Notes: generated from the letters alone by a model not told the origin. Counted from the stretch's first letter, positions 1 through 9,451 are shown. The stretch: 64,000 nt of DNA from Pedobacter zeaxanthinifaciens (GCF_003313335.1 NZ_QMHP01000002.1:186001-250000); one strand, 5' to 3'. Translations and numbers: made by a program.

Positions 1-537
1 GGGGTAGTGAACGATTTGGATCGTACAGTAATCGGTAGGGGGTATCCAATTCATCAAGGCGGTTTCAGCAATAACTTCCGCTACAAAAACTTCGATTTGA
101 ATATCTTTTTCCAATGGAGTTATGGTAACGATGTATTGAACGCCAATCGCTTATTGTTTGAAGCAGGCAACAAACCTTATTTGAACCAGTATGCTACTTA
201 CGAGAATAGATGGACACCATCTAACACCAATACCACCATATTCAGGGTGAACGGACAAGGGCCAAATGCTTATTCAAGTAGAGTAGTGGAAGATGCTTCG
301 TATTTAAGGCTAAAAACTGTTGATTTAGGCTATAAACTTCCAGATGCTTTGGTCAAACGCATCAAAATGAAATCTGCGAGAGTATATGTGTCAGCACAAA
401 ACTTATTTACCATTACCAACTATACGGGTTACGACCCAGAGGTGGCCGTTTATTATTCATCGCTAACACCAGGGTTCGATTATTCATCGTATCCTCGTCC
501 AAAAACGTTTGTGTTTGGCTTAAATGTTTCACTATAA
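1..537 (+). CDS. SusC-like TonB-dependent outer membrane receptor, C-terminal fragment
   Basis: The reading frame is open from the first base, so this is the 3' end of a gene that starts left of the window; the GTG at base 7 is internal. The visible 178 residues match the last barrel strands of SusC/RagA receptors: a DRTVIG stretch, then a GGFSNNFRYKNFDLNIFFQWSYGND-type strand (only part quoted), then YLRLKTVDLGYKLP, SARVYVSAQNLFTITNY and a terminal strand ending FGLNVSL. SusC proteins import oligosaccharides through the outer membrane with TonB energy. A SusD gene follows after 10 bases, which confirms the pairing. Confidence 0.93.
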   Translation, partial: GVVNDLDRTVIGRGYPIHQGGFSNNFRYKNFDLNIFFQWSYGNDVLNANRLLFEAGNKPYLNQYATYENRWTPSNTNTTIFRVNGQGPNAYSSRVVEDASYLRLKTVDLGYKLPDALVKRIKMKSARVYVSAQNLFTITNYTGYDPEVAVYYSSLTPGFDYSSYPRPKTFVFGLNVSL

Positions 538-547
538 GTAGGCAATC

Positions 548-2140
548 ATGAGAAATTATATGAAAAATAATACATCGAGATATCAGTTATTGCTGCTAGT
601 TAGCGTATTAACGTTGGGTTTTACCAGCTGTAAAAAGTTTTTAGAAAAAGACCCGACATTTATCGTAAAAGAAAATTATTACAACAACGAAACTGATGTA
701 AACATAGGCTTAGCAGGTGTTTATGATGTTTTGGGAAAAGAGGAAATTTATGGAGGTAACTATCAGTTGGTACTTACCGTAGCAGATGATGGCTTTTATT
801 CCAGAAGTTCTTACACGGCTGGTCCGGCTGTTTACAACTTTGATGCTGCCGATGCTAGTGTAGCCAGTGTTTGGAAATATTTGTACGAAGGTATTGAACG
901 TGCCAACGTTTTCTTAAGCCGCATTGACGGGGTGAACATGTCGCAAGCTTCAAAAGATGCGGCCAAAGGCGAAGTTAAATTTTTAAGAGCCTACTACTAT
1001 TTCATGTTGGTTAGCAACTGGGGCGATGTACCTTTAAAAACTACGCCAACATCGTCAGTTAACGATGTCAATATCAAAAGAACACCACAGCGTGAGGTTT
1101 ACGATTTCATCACTAAAGAAATGGAAGCAGCTGAAGGCATGGTAAAAACGGCAACGGCAATAGGTTATGGCGGTAAAATTTCAAAATCTACCGTTAGGGG
1201 AATATTAGCCAGGGTTTATTTGAAAATGGCAGGCGCACCCTTGAAAGACCAAAGCAAATACGCGGAAGCTTTAAAATGGGCCCGTAAAATTGTGTATCCA
1301 GATGCTGGTCCAAAAGAACATCGATTACTGCCAAGTTATCAGCAAATTTTTACCAATTACGCTGGTGATAAATATGATATTGGCGAATCTATTTGGGAAG
1401 TGGAATTGTACGGAAACCGTGGTGGCGATTTTGAAGCCGGACGTATTGGCAACACTTTAGGGCTGCAATGTAATGATGAAGCACATGGTTACAGCTACGG
1501 TTTTGTTAACGCTACCAAAAAATTGTATGATAGCTACGAAGCACAAGATGTAAGACGAAATTGGGCTATTGCACCTTACGCCTACGTTTACGCTACGGTA
1601 AACAATGCTGTAACTGTTACAGATTCTACTGCTTGGACATCCAGCCAAATTTACAATAGAAATTGTGGCAAGTTCCGTAGGGCTTATGAAAAGCTGAAAC
1701 CTAAAAACAAAAACTACACGCCTCAAAATTTCCCTCTGTTGCGTTATGCAGATGTGTTATTGATGCTTGCGGAAGCTGAAAACGAAGTAAATGGCCCAAC
1801 GGCAATTGCTAAACAGGCTTTACAGGAGGTAAGATCAAGAGCTAACGCTACCGACATAAGCGCTACATTAAATACAGCTGATGATATGCGTGCTGCTATC
1901 CGTAAAGAGCGCTTTTTAGAGCTTTCTTTCGAAGGTTTGCGACGCTTTGATTTAATCAGATGGGATATTTTCGTGTCGGAAATGAACCAATTGGCTATGG
2001 GCATCCAAGCTGATGCTGGAACTACATGGAGCTTTGGAGCGTTGGCAGGAAGAAATGTAACGAGCAGAAATAATGTGCTTCCAATCCCGGTATTGGAGTT
2101 GTCGCTAAATAAAGAAATGTCTCAAAATATTGGATGGTAA
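548..2140 (+). CDS. SusD/RagB family nutrient-binding outer membrane lipoprotein
   Basis: SusD proteins sit as a lid on SusC and bind the glycan. The N-terminus has a lipoprotein signal with lipobox GFTSC near residues 24-28, followed by KKFLEKDPTF, typical of the family. The TPR-like helical region (for example EVKFLRAYYYFMLVSNWGDVPL near residue 145) and the C-terminal RKERFLELSFEGLRRFDLIRW stretch near residue 455 are diagnostic. Length 530 aa is normal. ATG 548 or ATG 560 could be the start; both leave the signal intact. It lies between the SusC fragment and a DUF5017 lipoprotein and is probably co-transcribed with both. Confidence 0.95.
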   Translation: MRNYMKNNTSRYQLLLLVSVLTLGFTSCKKFLEKDPTFIVKENYYNNETDVNIGLAGVYDVLGKEEIYGGNYQLVLTVADDGFYSRSSYTAGPAVYNFDAADASVASVWKYLYEGIERANVFLSRIDGVNMSQASKDAAKGEVKFLRAYYYFMLVSNWGDVPLKTTPTSSVNDVNIKRTPQREVYDFITKEMEAAEGMVKTATAIGYGGKISKSTVRGILARVYLKMAGAPLKDQSKYAEALKWARKIVYPDAGPKEHRLLPSYQQIFTNYAGDKYDIGESIWEVELYGNRGGDFEAGRIGNTLGLQCNDEAHGYSYGFVNATKKLYDSYEAQDVRRNWAIAPYAYVYATVNNAVTVTDSTAWTSSQIYNRNCGKFRRAYEKLKPKNKNYTPQNFPLLRYADVLLMLAEAENEVNGPTAIAKQALQEVRSRANATDISATLNTADDMRAAIRKERFLELSFEGLRRFDLIRWDIFVSEMNQLAMGIQADAGTTWSFGALAGRNVTSRNNVLPIPVLELSLNKEMSQNIGW

Positions 2141-2141
2141 T

Positions 2142-3077
2142 ATGAATAAGATCAAAAAAATATCCCTCCTGCCGCTGCTAGTTTTAGGCTTGGCGGCCTG
2201 CAATAAAAAAGAGGTTATACAACTAAATTTTGATGTAAAACCCGAAAAAACATCCTACAGAGTAGGGGAAACGGTTAATTTCTTAATTACTGGAAATCCA
2301 GATCAAGTCTTGTTTTATTCTGGCGAAGAAGGTCGCAAATACATTTATAAGGATAGAACGCAAGCGCAAAGCGATAACATTACTTTGGAATTTGCCACCA
2401 ACAGACGTTACGGCTTAGATGCACAGCAGCCCAATTCGCTCCGCCTGTTGGCTTCGCAAACCTTTAACGGCAAGTATGATGCGGCAAATGTTAATCCTGC
2501 CGATTGGGTTGATATTACCTCGGCATTTACGTTATCAGGCATTCAATCTACTGATGTCGCTTATGTTTCATCAGGCATAGTGAATTTAACCACACTATCT
2601 AGCTTAGGTTTCACCCTTGATAAAAGTAAACCGGTATATTTTGCTTTTAAATACACTGGTGTAACTGGTACAACTCAACCACGTTGGTGGGTCAATAAAT
2701 TTGACGTGAAAACCACCACAACCGATGGTCAGGTGTTGCCAGTGGCTTCTATTGCTTCGGCAACTTGGACTCCGGTAAAGGTACTTACTACCTCTCCCGT
2801 AAACTGGACTTTCGGTACTGATCTAATTCTGAAGTTTCAAGGTGGAGGCACAACTACTGGTAGCAATCAAGTGTGGGCTATTTCGGGCGGTTTATCGCTT
2901 ACTAAAGTACAACCCGATGCCGGCGTGGCCTTAAAAAATATGAGCACCAGAATGGACAACTATACTTACAAATATACTGCTGCGGGCACCTACACGGTAA
3001 CTTTTGTTGCGGCCAACGTTAATGTTTACGGAGAAAGTAAGTCCGTTAAAGAGGTACAGGTAGTGGTAACACCGTAA
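2142..3077 (+). CDS. DUF5017-type lipoprotein of the SusC/SusD operon
   Basis: The ATG at 2142 lies one base after the SusD stop. An upstream in-frame TTG at 2130 would lie inside SusD and is rejected. The protein starts with a lipoprotein signal (LGLAAC lipobox near residue 22) and contains the FYSGEEGRKYIYKDR stretch that I associate with DUF5017 proteins of SusC/D loci. The C-terminal part ends in a beta-sandwich-like segment (TYTVTFVAANVN...VKEVQVVVTP). It is probably a surface glycan-binding lipoprotein. Family recognition is from memory of the motif; the ligand cannot be read from the sequence. Confidence 0.75.
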   Translation: MNKIKKISLLPLLVLGLAACNKKEVIQLNFDVKPEKTSYRVGETVNFLITGNPDQVLFYSGEEGRKYIYKDRTQAQSDNITLEFATNRRYGLDAQQPNSLRLLASQTFNGKYDAANVNPADWVDITSAFTLSGIQSTDVAYVSSGIVNLTTLSSLGFTLDKSKPVYFAFKYTGVTGTTQPRWWVNKFDVKTTTTDGQVLPVASIASATWTPVKVLTTSPVNWTFGTDLILKFQGGGTTTGSNQVWAISGGLSLTKVQPDAGVALKNMSTRMDNYTYKYTAAGTYTVTFVAANVNVYGESKSVKEVQVVVTP

Positions 3078-3170
3078 TTAAATTAGCCCACAAAATACGC
3101 AGAGCGAAATTTTTCATACATCAAATTCAACAGCTAAAAATTGTTGGGAGAGGATGTTTTTACTTAAAAA

Positions 3171-4442
3171 ATGATGAAGATAGAGATGAATACAACGGTT
3201 AGTAAAGTTAAATTTTTATTGCTAACCATTTGCTTTTTAACTATTTATGATGCAGGTGCGCAAATGGTTAAAAAAGATTTTGAGCTGGCAGCCAAGCAAT
3301 ACCAAATGATGCTTGCAAAGCAACAGGATTTGAAGAGTTTTCCTCGTACTACCAATAAAGATGGAAGTGTAAAAGGTGTAGATGTTTGGGACTGGACTGG
3401 TGGTTTTTTTCCTGGGGTGTTATGGTACATTTATGAATATAATCAACAGCCCAAATGGGAAGCACTGGCCAATAAATGGACAGTAGCATTAGAGGAAGGC
3501 AAAAACCTCAATCAACATCACGATATTGGTTTTGTAATGTACTGCTCTTATGGAAATGCAGCTCGCTTAGAAAAAGATCCTAAAAAGGTAGCGGCTTATA
3601 ACGATATCTTAATCCATTCGGCAAAAACTGCTTTAACCCGCTTTGATCCAAGGGTTGGCTTAATCAAATCGTGGAATGCTAAAGCTTCTTGGGACGGTAA
3701 AACCATGTGGCAATATCCAGTAATCATTGATAACATGATGAATTTGGAGATGCTGTGCTACGTTTCTAAAATTACTGGCGATTCTACCTATAAGAAAGTG
3801 GCCATCAGCCATGCTTTAAATACCATGAAGAACCATTTTAGGCCAGATTTTAGTACCTATCATGTGGTTGATTACGATCCACAAACTGGCAAAGTACTTC
3901 ATCAACAAACTAACCAAGGCTATGCGGATAATTCTACTTGGAGCCGCGGACAAGGTTGGGCAATTTATGGTTTCACTATGATGTACCGTGAAACTGGCGA
4001 CAAACGTTTTCTGAACGCAGCGCAAAAGGCTGCTGATTTTTTCATTAATCATCCTAACTTGCCCAAAGACAAAATTCCTTACTGGGATTTCAATGTTGGC
4101 CAAAAAGGTTATCAACCAGATTGGAACCAAGCCAACCGACCAAAATTGTCGGAAATTCCTCGGGATGCTTCGGCAGGTGCCTTGGTAGCTTCTGCATTGT
4201 TAGAGTTGAGTACATTTAGCGGTGAAAAAGGAGCGCAGTATTTTTCCACTGCCGAAACCATGCTACAGTCGCTATCTAGCGATAAATATTTAGCTAAGCC
4301 TGGAACAAATGCAGGTTTCATCCTTAAACATTCCGTGGGTAGTTATCCTCATCAATCAGAAATTGATGTGCCGCTAATTTACGCCGACTATTATTTTTTA
4401 GAAGCATTACTCCGTTACAAAAAACTTAAAAATAGAGGTTAA
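3171..4442 (+). CDS. Glycoside hydrolase family 88, unsaturated glucuronyl hydrolase
   Basis: GH88 enzymes remove the 4,5-unsaturated uronic acid left at the non-reducing end by polysaccharide lyases. Visible are VWDWTGGFFPGVLWY (about residues 72-86), HHDIGF with candidate catalytic Asp118, and VIIDNMMNLEML with Asp187, matching the two aspartates of UGL-type (alpha/alpha)6 barrels. Later WSRGQGWAIYGF and the SYPHQSEIDVPLIYADYYFLEALLR end are also family-like. A signal peptide ends near residue 30 (DAGAQ), so the enzyme is exported, probably periplasmic. Starts at 3171, 3174 or 3186 are all possible. No lyase is visible here; one is expected upstream of the window or elsewhere. Confidence 0.9.
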   Translation: MMKIEMNTTVSKVKFLLLTICFLTIYDAGAQMVKKDFELAAKQYQMMLAKQQDLKSFPRTTNKDGSVKGVDVWDWTGGFFPGVLWYIYEYNQQPKWEALANKWTVALEEGKNLNQHHDIGFVMYCSYGNAARLEKDPKKVAAYNDILIHSAKTALTRFDPRVGLIKSWNAKASWDGKTMWQYPVIIDNMMNLEMLCYVSKITGDSTYKKVAISHALNTMKNHFRPDFSTYHVVDYDPQTGKVLHQQTNQGYADNSTWSRGQGWAIYGFTMMYRETGDKRFLNAAQKAADFFINHPNLPKDKIPYWDFNVGQKGYQPDWNQANRPKLSEIPRDASAGALVASALLELSTFSGEKGAQYFSTAETMLQSLSSDKYLAKPGTNAGFILKHSVGSYPHQSEIDVPLIYADYYFLEALLRYKKLKNRG

Positions 4443-4454
4443 TGTAATTTAGAT

Positions 4455-4666
4455 ATAGGAAGAGGAGGCGTATGCTAGCGATAGCGCTCCGAATCTCCGT
4501 TCAGCTAATTTTCGGTCTCCTATTTTTCGGGATGCATCAATTAGCCAAACAACTACCTTTAAAAGAAACCTGCGAAGCAAGCATGAGAACAAATGAAAAC
4601 AAGAAGACACCGAATAAATAGGCAACCGAGAGTTTTTGTTACTTTTTGCGGTCAAAAAGTAAGAGT
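4455..4666. repeat. Dispersed intergenic repeat, copy A
   Basis: This spacer shares two conserved blocks with 9290-9451. Block one begins GCTAGCGATAGC at 4474 and runs through the TCCGTTCAGCTAATTTTCGG region. Block two is a GCAACCGAGAG segment followed by a perfect hairpin TTACTTTTTG-CGGT-CAAAAAGTAA (4639-4662). The middle part differs in sequence and length between copies. Nothing here looks like a gene: the minus-strand open frame over block one encodes the same short peptide (DRKLAERRF) in both copies, which reflects the DNA repeat. The rest of the gap up to the GH3 gene (4667-4810) is A/T-rich with no clear feature. Confidence 0.8.
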
Positions 4667-4810
4667 TAAAATAAGCTGTTTGTTAAGACGTATTTAATAT
4701 AGTTTAAGAAGATTTATAAATATCTTGATCTAAATTCACTTTCTTTTAACTTGCTGCAAAAGCAACAATTTATTAGGTTTATGTAATCCAACTTCACTCA
4801 ATTATTTAGC

Positions 4811-7201
4811 ATGTTTCCACAAAAAAGACACTTACTCCTTACCTTATCCTTAATTTTAATTGCTAGTCTCGGCTATGCCCAAAAGCCAGCCAAAATTTAT
4901 CAAAAAGGTTGGATCGATTTGAATAAAAATGGGCGTAAGGATGTATATGAAGATCCAACACGTACCACCAACGAACGAATAGCCGATTTGATTTCGCAGA
5001 TGAATTTGAATGAAAAAACTGCGCAAATGGCTACGCTTTATGGCTGGAAAAGAATTTTAAAAGATTCTTTACCTACGCCATCTTGGAAAAATGAAGTTTG
5101 GAAAGATGGTATTGCCAATATTGATGAGCATCTAAATGGTTTCATCCAGTGGAATAATATAGAAAAGAAACTGGATTTAGTGACCGATATCAAACGCCAT
5201 GTTTGGGCCATGAACGAAACCCAGCGGTTCTTCATCGAGCAAACTCGTTTAGGCATTCCAGTTGATTTTACCAATGAAGGTATTCGCGGGATAGAAGCCT
5301 ATCAGGCTACGGGCTTTCCAACACAGCTGAATATGGGCATGACTTGGAATAAGCTTCTGGTACGTGAAATGGGACGAATTACTGGCAAAGAAGCCAGGGC
5401 CTTGGGCTATACCAACGTCTACGCACCAATTTTAGATGTTGCTAGAGATCAACGTTGGGGCCGTTTAGAGGAAGTTTACGGCGAAGATCCTTATCTAACC
5501 GCTCGTTTGGGTGTCGAAATGGCTAAAGGTATTCAGGAGATGGGCGCTGCTTCAACTCCTAAACATTTTGCAGTTTACAGTGCCAATAAAGGCGCTAGGG
5601 AAGGTTTGGCTCGTACCGATCCGCAAGTTTCGCCTCGCGAAGTGGAGGATGTGCTACTTTATCCTTTCAAAAAGGTAATCAAGGAAGCCAATATTATGGG
5701 CGTAATGAGTTCGTATAACGATTATAACGGCGTACCTGTTTCTGGAAGTAGCTATTGGCTAATTGAGCGTTTGCGCAAAGAAATGGGGTTCACTGGTTAC
5801 GTGGTGAGTGATAGCGATGCGTTAGAATACCTTTACAATAAGCACCATGTTGCTGCTAACCTAAAGGAAGCGGTTTATCAAGCTTTTATGGCGGGTATGA
5901 ATGTGCGTACCACTTTCCGCCGACCAGATAGTATCATCTACTATTTAAGAGAATTAGTAAACGAAAAACGCATTCCGATAGACACCATCAACAGTCGCAT
6001 ACGTGATGTGCTGAGTGTTAAATTTCGTTTAGGATTATTTGATAGCCCTTACGTAAAAGATGCCGAAGCAAGTAAAAAATTGGTGAATAATGCCGAGAGT
6101 CAAGCGGTGGCTTTAAGGGCTTCGCATGAAAGTTTAGTATTGCTTAAAAATACTAATAATGCACTTCCTCTTGTTAAAAATGGGCTTAAATTAGCTGTAG
6201 TTGGCCCAAATGCAACTGATGCAGATTATGCTCATACGCACTACGGTCCGCTAATGTCGGAAAGTGTGAACATGCTAGAAGGCATTAAACAGAAACTCGG
6301 AAGCCAAAATGTGAGTTATGCCCAAGGTTGCGAGTTAATAGACAAAACTTGGCCGCAAAGCGAGATTTTTCCGGTAGAGCCAACGGCAGAAGAGCAAGCG
6401 ATGATTGATAAGGCAGTAGAAGAGGCTAAAAAAGCAGATGTAACGATTCTGTTTTTAGGTGGAAATACCAAAACTGCTGGAGAAAACAAAAGTCGTACGT
6501 CGCTAGATTTGCCGGGCCATCAATTGGCATTAGCAAAGGCCATTCATCAAACAGGCAAACCTTATGTAGTGGTGTTAATTGGTTCGCAACCTATGGCTAT
6601 CAATTACATCGACAAATATGCGCCAGCTATTCTGTATGCAGGTTATCCTGGTGTTAAAGGTGGTTTGGCAGTAGCCGATGTTTTATTTGGAGATTATAAT
6701 CCGGGTGGAAAATTGACATTGACATTTCCGAAATCTGTAGGACAGTTGCCACTCAATTTTCCAACTAAACCTAATGCACAAACTGATGAAGGCGAAACAG
6801 CAAGGATTAAAGGTTTGTTGTATCCATTTGGACATGGTTTAAGTTACACTAGTTTCAGTTATAGCAACATCAAAGTAAATAACAAATTGGCTGATCAGGG
6901 AGTGGTAGAAGTTACTGTTGATGTAAAAAATGCAGGAGCAAAAGAAGGTGACGAAGTGGTGCAATTATACCTTCGTGATGTATTGAGCTCCGTAACTACT
7001 TACGAAAAATTACTTAGGGGATTTGAGCGTATCAAACTAAAACCGGGAGAGAGCAAAACGGTAAACTTTACTTTAGTTTCTGATGATTTAATGCTTTGGA
7101 ATAGAGAAATGAAGCAGGTGGTAGAACCGGGAGATTTCAAGATAATGATAGGTTCCTCTTCGGAAGATATTAGACAAACGGCAACATTTACTGTGAAGTA
7201 A
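4811..7201 (+). CDS. Glycoside hydrolase family 3, secreted beta-glycosidase
   Basis: GH3 enzymes release non-reducing beta-linked sugars. The 796-aa protein has a signal peptide (to about residue 23, GYAQ), an EF-hand-like loop DLNKNGRKDVYED at 36-48 that may bind calcium, and the GH3 N-terminal barrel with KHF (251-253) and VVSDSDALE where Asp334 is the likely nucleophile; the usual SDW is SDS here. The GH3 C-terminal alpha/beta domain contains the LLKNTNNALPL and VVGPNA motifs, and a fibronectin-III-like domain ends the protein (GDEVVQLYLRD...YEKLLRGFERIKLKPGE). It sits between GH88 and GH20. Substrate (glucoside, xyloside or other) cannot be fixed by sequence alone. Confidence 0.93.
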   Translation: MFPQKRHLLLTLSLILIASLGYAQKPAKIYQKGWIDLNKNGRKDVYEDPTRTTNERIADLISQMNLNEKTAQMATLYGWKRILKDSLPTPSWKNEVWKDGIANIDEHLNGFIQWNNIEKKLDLVTDIKRHVWAMNETQRFFIEQTRLGIPVDFTNEGIRGIEAYQATGFPTQLNMGMTWNKLLVREMGRITGKEARALGYTNVYAPILDVARDQRWGRLEEVYGEDPYLTARLGVEMAKGIQEMGAASTPKHFAVYSANKGAREGLARTDPQVSPREVEDVLLYPFKKVIKEANIMGVMSSYNDYNGVPVSGSSYWLIERLRKEMGFTGYVVSDSDALEYLYNKHHVAANLKEAVYQAFMAGMNVRTTFRRPDSIIYYLRELVNEKRIPIDTINSRIRDVLSVKFRLGLFDSPYVKDAEASKKLVNNAESQAVALRASHESLVLLKNTNNALPLVKNGLKLAVVGPNATDADYAHTHYGPLMSESVNMLEGIKQKLGSQNVSYAQGCELIDKTWPQSEIFPVEPTAEEQAMIDKAVEEAKKADVTILFLGGNTKTAGENKSRTSLDLPGHQLALAKAIHQTGKPYVVVLIGSQPMAINYIDKYAPAILYAGYPGVKGGLAVADVLFGDYNPGGKLTLTFPKSVGQLPLNFPTKPNAQTDEGETARIKGLLYPFGHGLSYTSFSYSNIKVNNKLADQGVVEVTVDVKNAGAKEGDEVVQLYLRDVLSSVTTYEKLLRGFERIKLKPGESKTVNFTLVSDDLMLWNREMKQVVEPGDFKIMIGSSSEDIRQTATFTVK

Positions 7202-7209
7202 TTTACTCG

Positions 7210-8868
7210 ATGAAGATGATTAAAAATAGCTTGATTTTATTAGTTGCTTTGTTTTTCGCTTGCCAGGCAAACGCACAGGAGGTTTTGCCGCTAATTCCTA
7301 AACCATTAAAGGCTGCAAAGCAAACTGGATCATTTACGTTGAGCCAGCAAACCCAAATTGTGGCTAATAGCGAGGTGAAGCAGCTGGCACAATACCTACA
7401 GGCGGAGTTGTTGCGTTATCAAGGTTTGAGTATCAGAACTGCTGATAAAGCTGCTGAAAACTATATTAGCTTGACGCTGGTAAACAACCGTGGTAAAAAA
7501 AATGCAGCTTGGTATCAATTAGCTATTTCTCCAAATAAAATTGAAATTAAAGCCACTCAGCCAGAAGGGTTATTTGCCGGCATATCTTCATTGCTACAAT
7601 TGGTAAGGCAGCAGTCGGTCAATAAAAAAGTGGTTGAGCTTGCTTCTTGGGAAATTGAAGATGAACCAATTTATGCTTGGCGGGGATTGATGTTGGACGA
7701 GTCGAGGCATTTTTTTGGGAAAGAAAAGGTAAAACAGCTGTTGGATTGGATGGCGTTTTACAAGCTCAACAAATTTCACTGGCATTTAACCGATCAACCC
7801 GGCTGGCGCATCGAAATTAAAGCTTTCCCCAAATTAACTTTAGTTGGTGGCATAGGTAGTCATAGTGATTCTTTAGCTAAAGCGCAATATTACACGCAGG
7901 AGGACATCAAAGAAATTGTAGCCTACGCTGCACAGCGATATATTGATGTAATTCCAGAAATTGATATGCCAGGCCATGCTACGGCAGCTAATAAAGCTTA
8001 TCCAGAATTTAGTGGTGGTGGTTCGCCCAAGTATCCGGAGTTTACTTTTAATCCGGGTAAGGAAAGTACCTATCAATACCTTACGCAAATTTTAAGGGAG
8101 GTAGATGTGCTTTTTCCATCACAGATGATCCACATTGGTGCCGATGAAGTTCATTTTGGTAACCAGCATTGGAACAAGGATGAAGCTGTACAAAGCTTGA
8201 TGAAGTCGAAGAATTTGAAAGATTTGCCCGCTGTTGAGGCTTACTTTGTTAAACGAATGGCTGACAGCATCAAAGATCTCAATAATGAAGTTTTAGCTTG
8301 GGATGAAATTGTGAGTGGCACTTTATCGACGGAAAAAACTACGGTGTTTTGGTGGCGTCATGATAAACCTGAAATTTTAAAAGATGCCTTGCAGAAAGGT
8401 TATCAAGTGGTTTTATGTCCGAGGTTGCCTTTATATTTTGATTTTGTGCAAGAGGATTCGCATGTTGTTGGTCGCAAATGGGCTGGTAACTTTGTGCATT
8501 GGCAAAGCGTGTATCAATTTCCAACTAAAGAAATTACGGCACTGCCAAATGCTAACACATTAATTAGAGGGATACAGGCCAATGTTTGGACTGAAGTAAT
8601 AGTGGATGCACAACAGCTTGATTACAAAATTTTTCCTCGTATCGCTGCCTTAGCGGAAGCAGCTTGGACGCCTAGTCAGCTAAAAGATCAAACGGCATTT
8701 GAAAGCAGGTTAAAAAGCCATTTTAAGTTGTTTACCGCCGAAGGTTTGTATTTCTTCAATCCTTTTAATCAGAAAGCTTCGCCAGAGTTGCTTACACCCG
8801 CACAACGCAAAGGCTTGCTACCCGACAATGAAGCTCAAACTGCCGCTGAAAAAGGTACAATTAAATAA
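7210..8868 (+). CDS. Glycoside hydrolase family 20 beta-N-acetylhexosaminidase
   Basis: GH20 enzymes remove terminal GlcNAc or GalNAc by substrate-assisted catalysis. The N-terminal signal (to ANAQ, residue 23) is followed by the GH20b domain (about 25-150), then the catalytic barrel: WRGLMLDESRHFFG at 157, KFHWHLTDQPGWRIEIK, and IHIGADEVHFGN with the catalytic Asp312-Glu313 pair. The length of 552 aa is normal. It follows the GH3 gene by 8 bases and ends in a strong terminator, so it is the last gene of the glycan-degrading cluster. Together with GH88 it suggests a substrate with hexosamine and uronic acid. Confidence 0.94.
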   Translation: MKMIKNSLILLVALFFACQANAQEVLPLIPKPLKAAKQTGSFTLSQQTQIVANSEVKQLAQYLQAELLRYQGLSIRTADKAAENYISLTLVNNRGKKNAAWYQLAISPNKIEIKATQPEGLFAGISSLLQLVRQQSVNKKVVELASWEIEDEPIYAWRGLMLDESRHFFGKEKVKQLLDWMAFYKLNKFHWHLTDQPGWRIEIKAFPKLTLVGGIGSHSDSLAKAQYYTQEDIKEIVAYAAQRYIDVIPEIDMPGHATAANKAYPEFSGGGSPKYPEFTFNPGKESTYQYLTQILREVDVLFPSQMIHIGADEVHFGNQHWNKDEAVQSLMKSKNLKDLPAVEAYFVKRMADSIKDLNNEVLAWDEIVSGTLSTEKTTVFWWRHDKPEILKDALQKGYQVVLCPRLPLYFDFVQEDSHVVGRKWAGNFVHWQSVYQFPTKEITALPNANTLIRGIQANVWTEVIVDAQQLDYKIFPRIAALAEAAWTPSQLKDQTAFESRLKSHFKLFTAEGLYFFNPFNQKASPELLTPAQRKGLLPDNEAQTAAEKGTIK

Positions 8869-8897
8869 AAAAACGAAGTGGGAACACTTCGTTTTTT
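8868..8897. terminator. Bidirectional intrinsic terminator between GH20 and Dabb genes
   Basis: A perfect 13-bp stem, AAAAAACGAAGTG / CACTTCGTTTTTT, is separated by a GGAA loop. The A-run and T-run flank the stem on both strands, so it can end both the GH20 transcript and the convergent Dabb gene, whose stop codon overlaps its right arm. Confidence 0.9.
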
Positions 8898-9192
8898 ACT
8901 GCGCATCGTAAATTATTACCTTTTCAAAATGTATCCTAAACTCCTCTAAAAATGCTTTGTGGATAGGATGCACTTGATAGATATCGTGAGCTGCTAAATC
9001 TTCAAAAAATAACAATAAGCTAAATGTGTAAGTAGTGTCTACTACCGCTCGTTCAATAGGCGCAGGTGTGCCAACGTGGAAATTTTTTACTACCTCAATC
9101 TGCTCCAAACTTTTCAGTCCGCCTAAAAAAGCTTCTTTTTGAGCATCGGTGATATCGGCTTTAAGCCAAAATAATACATGGTGTGCAATCAT
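8896..9192 (-). CDS. Dabb family (stress-responsive A/B barrel) protein
   Basis: A 98-aa protein starting MIAHHVLFWLK, with the Dabb hallmark of an H-x-V-x-F-x-L first strand and a C-terminal HPIHKAFLEEF...KVIIYDA helix-strand. Such proteins form small dimeric ferredoxin-like barrels; most have no known substrate. The start at 9192 matches the family; the upstream in-frame ATG at 9207 would add MKNRF. It is a single gene convergent with the GH20 gene, sharing its terminator. No signal peptide, so cytoplasmic. Confidence 0.85.
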   Translation of the reverse strand: MIAHHVLFWLKADITDAQKEAFLGGLKSLEQIEVVKNFHVGTPAPIERAVVDTTYTFSLLLFFEDLAAHDIYQVHPIHKAFLEEFRIHFEKVIIYDAQ

Positions 9193-9289
9193 AAATCTAT
9201 TTTTCACGAAAATAGCAAAAGTACTGGTAATAACTTACTTCGTCTATCATTCTCGTGAAAACGGAATCTGAAGTAACGTGAGTTGGGAA

Positions 9290-9451
9290 TAAGAGAATTA
9301 TGCTATTTGCTAGCGATAGCCCCTCAAATCTCCGTTCAGCTAATTTTCGGTCTCTTATTTTTCGGTCTGCACTAATAAGCCGAAGCACTTTCTTTGAAGA
9401 AAAATAAGCAACCGAGAGTTTTTGTTACTTTTTGCGGTCAAAAAGTAAGAG
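9290..9451. repeat. Dispersed intergenic repeat, copy B
   Basis: Second copy of the element at 4455-4666. GCTAGCGATAGC begins at 9309, followed by the TCCGTTCAGCTAATTTTCGG block, and the hairpin TTACTTTTTG-CGGT-CAAAAAGTAA lies at 9425-9448. The distance between the two blocks is about 116 bases here and about 165 in copy A. The flanks differ, so only the element is shared. The remaining spacer up to 9606 is A/T-rich and shows no gene. Confidence 0.8.

Noticed and set aside
4449..4655. Minus-strand 68-aa frame sharing a DRKLAERRF peptide with a frame at 9197-9388
   Set aside because: The shared peptide comes from the shared DNA repeat; the frames differ elsewhere and have no start signals or family.
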